Assembly: GCA_024291935.2 (NCBI GenBank)
Contig: JAGTYA010000024.1
Location: 8,432,001 to 8,496,000, forward strand
Reading direction: 5' to 3'
From: Okapia johnstoni
Lineage: Eukaryota > Chordata > Mammalia > Artiodactyla > Giraffidae
DNA: 64,000 nucleotides
The notes under the pieces are model-generated. The model had not been told where the DNA came from and did no database searches. It worked only from the letters and a program-made list of their open reading frames with translations. Both the position numbers and the translations under genes were made by a program. Positions 30,501-39,500 of this stretch are shown here, in pieces; position 1 is the first letter of the stretch; the number at the start of each line of letters is the position of its first letter.

Positions 30501-33500
30501 AGCAGACAGTAGCAATCCGGAGTTCCAGGATGGAGGAGCACGGGGCTGCAGGAGCAAAGAACAGCACCAAACCAGCCCAGGTCAGAGAAGCCTTCCTGGA
30601 GGAGGAGACGCCTCAGCTGGGGTGAATTGGTTCCGTGAGGGCAGGGACTTCATACGTTTTGTTCACTCCTGTGTCCCTGATGCCTGAAGCAGGACCTGTG
30701 GCATGGGGTAGATGGCCCTAAATATCTGTTAATTGAATGAATGGGGTAAAAAAAAAAAAAAAAAGAGTATACTAGCACCTGCAAAGGCCCAGAGGTGAGA
30801 GATCTAAGCTTTGAAAGTTCAGTCTGGCCAGAGAAAGCAACACAATTGGGGAGATGGGAGGCCCAGGCGGAAGGCCTCTTTGTGCAGCTGGGCTGTATTA
30901 TGAGGCTAGTGGTGAATTTTAAGCAGGTATGGGTGCTAGAAAGAACTCTCAGCCTCTGTGTGCAGAGAGGGTCAGGTCAGAAGAGAGGACATCAATGGAC
31001 TGGCTGCTGCAGGATATGATGGGGGCCTGAAATGTTCTCCAGAGTTCCCTTGATCACGGTCTCTCCCCCAAAACTTCCTTCTTCCCTCTGCACCTTCCAC
31101 CCCATGCACTAATCTGTGTCCTGGGAGTCTGGGGTGCAACTACTTCTTTGCCTTCCCCCAGGTGGCTTCTATACCCCAAACCCTTCTTTGAAGACACTCC
31201 CTGCATTCTGGAGCCTGGAGATTACCCCACCTCAGAGGCCTGGGGAGCATCAGACCCCAGCGTGGGCTCCCTGAAGCCCATGAGATTGGTAAGGAGTAGG
31301 TGGACCCAACAGCCTTGCCCTGCATCTGGCGGAAGAGGCAGGGCCTGGGAACTCCTACTGGGAATAGGATTCGAGGAGAGGGAGGATTTGATTCTAAGGG
31401 AAAGGGAGGGGACTTGGAATTGGCCATTTTTAAGGGTCTCAGGAACAAGTAAACCCAAGGTCACCAGCCCCAGTCTGTCTCTCCCCACCTCTGGGCTGGG
31501 GTCTCACTCTGTCTTCTCTGCAGGGCTGCCCAAGTGTGGAGAGGCCAGGGGAGCCCAAGGTAAGAGCCTGGGCTTCAGGATCAAAGAGGGCCTTTGGGTG
31601 GGGCTGTATATGTGTGTGTATGTATCATGGGCTGGACTAGGAGATGGAGAGGAGAGTGCTGGGGCCAGAGGCTGGGTCTGGTGATGACGGTGGAACCCGA
31701 CTGATTCATTGGGAACTGGCTTTTGATGTGGAAGGACCAGGTCACAGGTCAGAGAAGAGAAAGGAGTCAGTTGAGGGCGTGGGGCTCAAGTGAAGGACTG
31801 GGAGGGCTTAGCGCTGGGCTAAGAGTCATCCAGTCATCCTTAGCTCTCGAGAGTCATCCAGGGATGGCTGGGTGGGTCTGGTCCAACCCCACATTGCCCC
31901 TTCCCCCACAGGCTGTGGTGTATGAGGCCCCAGGGTTTCAGGGCCGGAGCTGGGAAGTGAACCGAGACGTCTACAACCTGCAGCAGCCAGAGGATAGCCA
32001 GAGCCCCAAGTTGGCCTCTGTGGGGTCCCTGCGAGTTCTTGGGGGCTGGTGAGGACTCAGAACACTTCCTTCTACCTCATCCTTCCCACTGGCCTCTACC
32101 CTCCAGGGTGGGGAGTGACCTGGGCTGCCTAGAGGTGCGGGCAGCTATTTCACAATCCCATGGGCTTCCTGTGACTCCCTGTCTGTCTGTCTCCCCCTGT
32201 TCAGCTGGGTGGGCTACGAGAAGGAGGGTTTCCGGGGTCACCAGTATCTGCTGGAAGAGGGAGAATACGCTGATTGGTCACGTTGGGGAGGCTATAACGA
32301 GGCATTGACCTCCCTGCGGGTCATCCGAACGGTAAGCAAGAGCAATTGGGACATTCAGCTGGTACTCTCTGTTGAGAGAATTTGTGCCTCCTCTGCTTGT
32401 TCTCCAGAGTAGTGGAGGTGTTCCCTGGGGTCTAGCCTTTCTTCCCTCCTGGTGCCCTTCCCCAGCCCACCCTGATCACCTCACCCCAAAGTCCTTTAGT
32501 GGGATGCGTCCTAGGGGTCTGGGCACTCCCAGGGGTTTCCGTTCGTTCGTCTGTGAGCCGGGAGCAATCTGACTGTCCCTCGGGCCCAGGACTTTGGGGA
32601 CCCGGCCGTGGTGCTGTTTGAGGCCATGGACTTCGAGGGGCCCAGCGTCGAGGTGAGCGAGGCATTACCGGACGTGGAGCTGGCGGGACACGGCCCCAGA
32701 ACGCAGGCCATCCACGTGCTCAGCGGCGTGTGAGTGACTGGGGGTCTCCGGGGAGCTGGGCGGGCCGGGGGCGGTCCCAGCAGAGGCGTCGGCTCCGCCC
32801 CGCTGACCTGCACCCCGCCCTTCCTCCAGGTGGGTGGCGTATCAGGAGGTGGGCTTCTCCGGGGAGCAGTACGTGCTGGAGAAGGGCGTGTACCGCAACT
32901 GCGACGACTGGGGCTCGGGCAACAGCGCCCTCGCCTCGCTGCAGCCGGTGCTGCAGGTGCGTGGCGGCCGCTGGAGCCGGGCTTCTTGGTGGGGAGGGGT
33001 CTGGGGTCTGGGCTGTGCCCACTTCAGTGGGGGCGGGACTAGAAGGACCAAGCCGGGAGCCCCTGGGGCCGGGGGTCTCCTGGAAGGGGCGGAGTCAACA
33101 CAGACCCCAGGCTAAGCGCGAGCTGCGGAAAGGATCAGGAATATTGACACCAGAGCGTTTAGGCTAAGAGCCAGTACTCTCCTTGAATCTCAGAACTTTG
33201 GTTCTTCCCTTCAGGTCGGGGAGCACAATCTGCACTTTATCTCAAAGGTAAGGAGGTGGTGGGCGCCTCTGTCTCCTCTCCCTCATTTTAAATCTCTCCC
33301 TCTCTTCCCCATTCTCTTTCCCCCCGCTCCATCACCCTCCTTCACTCTCATCTCTTCCCGTCTCTGCTGCCAGATTCAGCTTTTCTCTGGCCCCGACTTC
33401 CTGGGCGACCACGTGTCTTTTGAAGATGACCAGACGTCTCTGCCCGCTTCCTTCCAGCCCCAATCTTGCCGAGTCCAAGGCGGCAGGTGAGGACGTGGGA

Positions 33501-36500
33501 AAGGGGAGACATGGGCCTGTGGGCGCCTGCCCTGAAGCGCTTAGCTCAGCTTGGAAATCGAGGCGGTAGTTAGAAGGTCTTTGTTTCGAATGACTTCCTT
33601 CCTTTGGCTTCCTTGGGATTAGCTCTTCTGCCCCAAATCATTCAATCTTAAAAGAAACAAAGCAAAATAAAGTTTTAATAGCAAATGTAAACATTGTAGA
33701 GTGTAAAGAACTTCAGTTTTGTTTCATTCACCCCTCTGCCTTTTTTTTTTTTTTTTTTTTGGTGGAATATTTTAAATCCCCAACCTAACATAAAATTTCA
33801 CTGGTAAATCATTCTATATATATCTCTAACAAGAAAGGACACTTCCACACACACAGCCTCACGTTATTATCACATATAATGAAATGAACAGTAATTTTTT
33901 TATTACCTAATACCCAGTCTATGTTCAAATTCCTCCCATTATCTCAAAAAACGCCTTTGTGAATTTCATTTGTTTTTCTTAGAATCCAGACAGGGTCCAC
34001 ACATCACATTTGGTCCATTTGATCTCTAATGTATAGCAGTTCCTTCCCCTTCTTTTTGTCTGATACCATTTATTCATTTAAAGAAACCTAATAATTTGCC
34101 CTGTAAGTTTCCTATCTTCTGTATTTTAAGTGATTGCTTCCTGGTGGTGTTTTAAACTTGTTACTCTGTGCCCCATATTTCCTGTAAACAGGTAGTTTAC
34201 ATCCAGAGGCTTGATGAGATTCAGGGTGTTTTGTTTCATTGGCAAGAATATTGTATATGTGGTACGTGTACTTTCCACTACATCACATCAGGAGGCACGA
34301 GTCTAGTTGTCCCTTTTTAAATGATATTAAGATCCCTACATTATAAGATTCCTCAGTGACCTTTATCTAATGATATCTAGTATCCATTGATGATAATCAC
34401 CTAGACTCATTATTTCTTTAGAGGTTACAAACTGATGATTTTCTAAGTTTTGTTATTCCTTCTACATACATTAGCTGGAATACTTCTATAAAGAAGAACT
34501 TTCCCTTTTCAACTATTTATTTACCTGAAATAGTTTCTACAAACAAGGCAGTTTGATCTTTTCCCAAGAGTCAGTGTTTGCCCCTTTCTCTTTGTCAATT
34601 TTCAGAATAATTTTTGAATCAGTGCAACCTCCAAAGCTGACCGATGAAGATTTTTTTAAAGTATTGTTATGGACTCATGTATATGAAAGGCTCCAGTCCT
34701 CTGGAGTCACTATTCTTTTGTGTACTCAAATTACTTCACCTTTGGCAAATGGGCGCCCCTCCAAATTGCTTCCTGGGTACTTTTTTTTTTTTAATGAATT
34801 AATTTATTTAGGTGCACCAGGTCTTAGTTGCAGCATGGGGGATATTTGATCTTCCCTGCTGCATGTGGAATCTATAGTTCCCTGACCAGGCATCGAACCT
34901 GGGCCCTTTGCCTTGGGAGTGCGGAGTCTTAGCCACTGGACCACCAGGGAAGTCCCTTCCTTGGTACTTTTTAAAAATTTATATATTTATTTTTTACTGC
35001 ATCGGGTCTTTGTTGCGCTGGCCAGACTTCTCTCTTATTGTGGCAGGTGGGCTGCCCCAAAGCATGAGGTTTTAGCTCCTGCACTAGAGGTTAAACCTGA
35101 CTCTCCTGCATTGGAAGCTAGATTCTTAATCACAGATCCATCAGGGAAATCCCTTTCCTGGACTTTTGATATGACCCCAATAATTTTTTCTTTTTTTTTT
35201 TAATAACTTCCTGGTTTTCTGGTACAATAAGATGTTGCTGGATCATTTTGTTGGAGAAGGCAATGGCACCCCACTCCAGTACTCTTACCTGGAAAATCCC
35301 ATGGACGGAGGAGCCTGGTGGGCTGCAGTCCATGGGGTCGCTAAGAGTCGGACACGACTGAGCGACTTCACTTTCACTTTTCACTTTCATGCATTGGAGA
35401 AGGAAATGGCAACCCACTCCGGTGTTCTTGCCTGGAGAATCCCAGGGACGGCGGAGCCTGGTGGGCTGCCGTCTATGGGGTCGCACAGAGTCGGACACGA
35501 CTGAAGCGACTTAGCAGCCACAGCAGGATCATTTTGTATATTATTTTTGCCTTTAACCTGGAGTCACTTCCCAAAGAATCCTGGTTGCTTTTAATGGGTA
35601 ATGCTCTTTGGAGACCAAAATTTGCATGCTACATGTTTTGAAATTGTAATATTAATACTACCAGTAACAGTAAAAACCAGTAAATGCTGTTTGAGGTTTC
35701 TCTGTTGTTATTTTTGTCCTCAGTACATTCACCTACATCCCGTTAGGTATGTTCGGTTCAAAACACTGTGTTTTTTACTTTTTTCTGAGAGGCTATGCCA
35801 CCAACCTGATACATAATTAGGTGCATTTACACTGCTCATTGTAATTTTTAGGAATACTTCTCGTTTGTATTTAATCCTAGTTTTTAGTTACTGAAAATAT
35901 TTATTGTATTCCTGTCTTAGCTTGAGCTAGTAACAAAATGCCATACACTGGGTGGTTTAACAACAGGAATTTGTTTTCTCACAGATTTGGAGGCTGGGAA
36001 GTCCAAGATCAAGGTGTTGGTTGATTTGGTTCTCTGGTGAGGGCTCTCTCCTTGGCTGGCAGATGACTGCCTTCTTGCTGTATCCCCAGGGATCTGTTTC
36101 TCTGGTGGGATCTTAGTTTCCCAATCAAGGATTGAACCCAGGCCCTTGGCAGTGAAAGCAGGGAGTCCCAACCGTTGGACTGCCAGGGAATTCCCCTCCT
36201 TCTCTTCTTATAAAGACACTAATCCCATGATAAGGGCTCCACCTTTATGACCTCATCTAAACCTAATTACCTCCCAAAGGCCATCACATTGGAGGTGAGG
36301 GCTTCAACCTATGAATTCCGGGGAGATACAAACATTCAGTCCATAAGAGTTCCAAAGTCAAGACTTAAAAAACAAGTTACAGCTTTGTTCATGCTACTTT
36401 TTCCTCTCCCACCCTCATTTTTAAAAGTGTTTATTCATTCATCCGTTGTTTCTTTTTGAAGATACAAGCAAATATACACCCACATATAAAGTTGCATATA

Positions 36501-39500
36501 CCTGTAGAAACCAAATATATTTTGTTTTCCTCCTTCTCCATTTTCTTTCACAATAGGAAGCATACTGCAACCTGATAAATATACTAAAGACTACTGAATT
36601 GTATACTTTAAAAAAGTGAATTTTATTTCAATTTTTTAAACAGGAAGCATACGATGAACACTGTTATGCACCTTGGTTTTTTAGACTGTTTGGAGGTCAC
36701 TTTTTATCCCTTTAAAAGCTCTTCCTCATTCTTATTGACTGCTGTGTTATACTCCAGATTCGCGCTTTATTCAACCGATCAAAAATTGATGACCATTTGG
36801 GTGCTCCCACTCTGCCACTGCAAACAATGTGTAATCACTAGCCTTATGTATGTGTCATTTCATGAAGGGTGTCCTTGGCATAGATTCTGAGAAACAGGCT
36901 TGCTGAGTAATTGTGCGTGGAGTTTGGCTTGACTGCCAGATTTCTCCTGAAGGGCAGTGTGATCCCATTCAGTTCTTTCTTAAGTCTGACTTCAGTTCGT
37001 GCTGCTGCAGTGTCTGGTCATCCTTGGCCTCTGGACTGGGGGATCCCCATCAAGGTTGCATTCAATCTGCTGTATCTCAGGGGGGCCGTGCAGGCCAGGG
37101 ACAGGGTGGGCTCAAATACCTACTCATGTCCCCCTATTCCTCCCCTTCCTTCCCCAGCTGGATCCTGTTTGATGAGAAGAACTTTGAGGGTGAGCAATAC
37201 ATTCTGTCCGAGGGCGAGTTCCCCACTCTCACAGCCATGGGCTGCCTGGCCTCCACAGTCCTGGGCTCTCTCCGGAAGGTGCCCCTGGTGAGTGCCCCTG
37301 TCCAGTTCCAGGCACCCCTGAGGCAGAGGTGAGCCTGCCTCTTCCCACTGCTGAGTAAGCTGTCGGGCTTAAATCCATCCTTCCTCAGAACCACCCCAGG
37401 TCCTCTTGACCCCAGGGCTTCAAAGTCAGGTCAGCATACCAGGGATTTATTGAGTCCCTGCTGAGATAGGTCCTGGGGACCCTAAAATAAATCAGACACA
37501 GCCCTACCTTCAAGGAACCCAGAAAGATTACAGTGCAGAATGGTGTGTCCTGAAACTGGGGTGGGCCAGGGCCAGGAGGGGCTAGCGCTCAGGGGTGGGC
37601 TGGGGGCAGGGGCAACCACTGAGGTGGTGGTTCTGGGCAGGGAGGAGTGAAACAGTAAGATGGCTCTGCTGCATGGGGAGAAATGGGTGGGCAGGGGAAG
37701 GCAGTGGGGCTGCTGTGACAGAGAACCAGGACAAATAATGATGTCCTAGACCAGGGACTGGAGAAGGCAATGGCATCCCACTCCGGTACTCTTGCCTGGA
37801 AAATCCCATGGATGGAGGAGCCTGGTAGGCTGCAGTCCATGGGGTCGCAAAGAGTCGGACACGACTGAGCGACTTCACTTTCACTTTTCACTTTCATGTA
37901 CTGGAGGAGGAAATGGCAACCCACTCCAGTGTTCTTGCCTGGAGAATCCCAGGGACAGGGGAGCCTGGTGGGCTGCTGTCTATGGGGTCACACAGGGTCG
38001 GACACAACTGAAGTGACTTAGCAGCAGCAGAGCAGGGATAAGTGGAGAGAAACGACATGGGCCGTATTAAGGACCTGGAGTCTATAGGACTTGGTGACGG
38101 ACCGGGGACCAGTGGGAGCAGCACAAGCAGAATGGCTGGCCTTGACTTTACCATGCTCCAGGCAGGGTTTAAAAGGCTTCCCGTGCTCTAAGATGTTGCA
38201 TCCTCACCACAACCCTAGGAGCCATACAACTGTTATCTTCTCCCTTTGTCCCTTGTGAAAACTGAGGCACAGAGAGGTCATGTAACTTGCTGCAGGTCAC
38301 ACAGCTGGTGATCGGCAGAGCCAGATTCTCCCCAAGGCAGCCTGGCTCTGGAGTCCATGCTCTTTACAACTCCACGCTGGGCTCCGAAAACAGACCTGGT
38401 TCTGAAGCCTGGCTGTAGGGCCTTGAGCAAGCAACCTTCCAGCCTCAGTTTCCCTCTAAGTGGGGATAATCATAACACCTACGTCTAGGGCTGTTAAGTT
38501 CTGATGAGATCAAGAAAAGCTCTTAGCACAGAATCGGGCATGTCGGTCAGCCCTGAATACTCGCAAACTGATGTTGTAATGACCAGGATTATTCTTTTCA
38601 CTCTTCTTAGAAGTGCCATTTACCGGGGAGGCGGTATGAAGGCAGGGGGCGCCCGTCCAGCCCAGGCTGCATTTGACGATCTGGAGCACCCCCAGCTGGC
38701 AGTGTCTAGGAGTCAGGGGCGCTGTGGGGTGGAGCTTAGAGAGGAACAGAGGCTGAAATGCTGACCTGGGAGTCACGCGTCTGGAACTAGGGGGGTTGCT
38801 GAGGGCAGGGCTCTCGTGGCCTCACCCTTTCTCCGTGCTCCCTGGCCCGCAGCACTTTTCTGAGCCGTCCATTTTCCTGTATGGACTGGAGTGCTTCGAG
38901 GGCAAGGAGATTGAGCTCAGCGGGGAGGTGCGGAGCCTGCAGGCGGAGGGCTTCAACAACCACGTGCTGTCCGTGCGGATCAAGGGGGGCGTGTGAGTGT
39001 GTCAAGGGGAGGTGAGGGGCTACTAGTGAGGGAGTGGGGTATCGGGGCTCTCTGGGTCTTCCCCCAATTTCTCTTCCACTCCCCTCCAAGCCAGGAGGGA
39101 GCTGGGAGAGAGCGCAGGCCCTTAGGGCTTGGACTCCAGCCTGGGGGGCCTCTCCAGGACCCTACTCTGCCCTGCAAACCCCAGGGCTCCTTTCCCGCCT
39201 CCCTCTCTACCCACTCCCGGGACCCGAACCCCAGGCAGAGGAGTCCCGGCTTGAGAGAATGGGAGGTGGAGACCGTCTTGATGGCCGTGCCTCCTCTTCC
39301 TCCTGTCTGTCTGTCTGTCTGTCTTCCTTGCTGTGTCTCTGGGTCCAGCTGGGTGCTATGCGAGCACAGCGACTTCCGGGGCCGCCAGTGGCTGGTGGGC
39401 AGCTGTGAGATCACCAACTGGCTGACGTACAGCGGGACCCAGCGGGTGGGCTCCCTCTACCCCATCAAGCAGGTGGGTAGCATGGCAGGTTGAGTGCATC

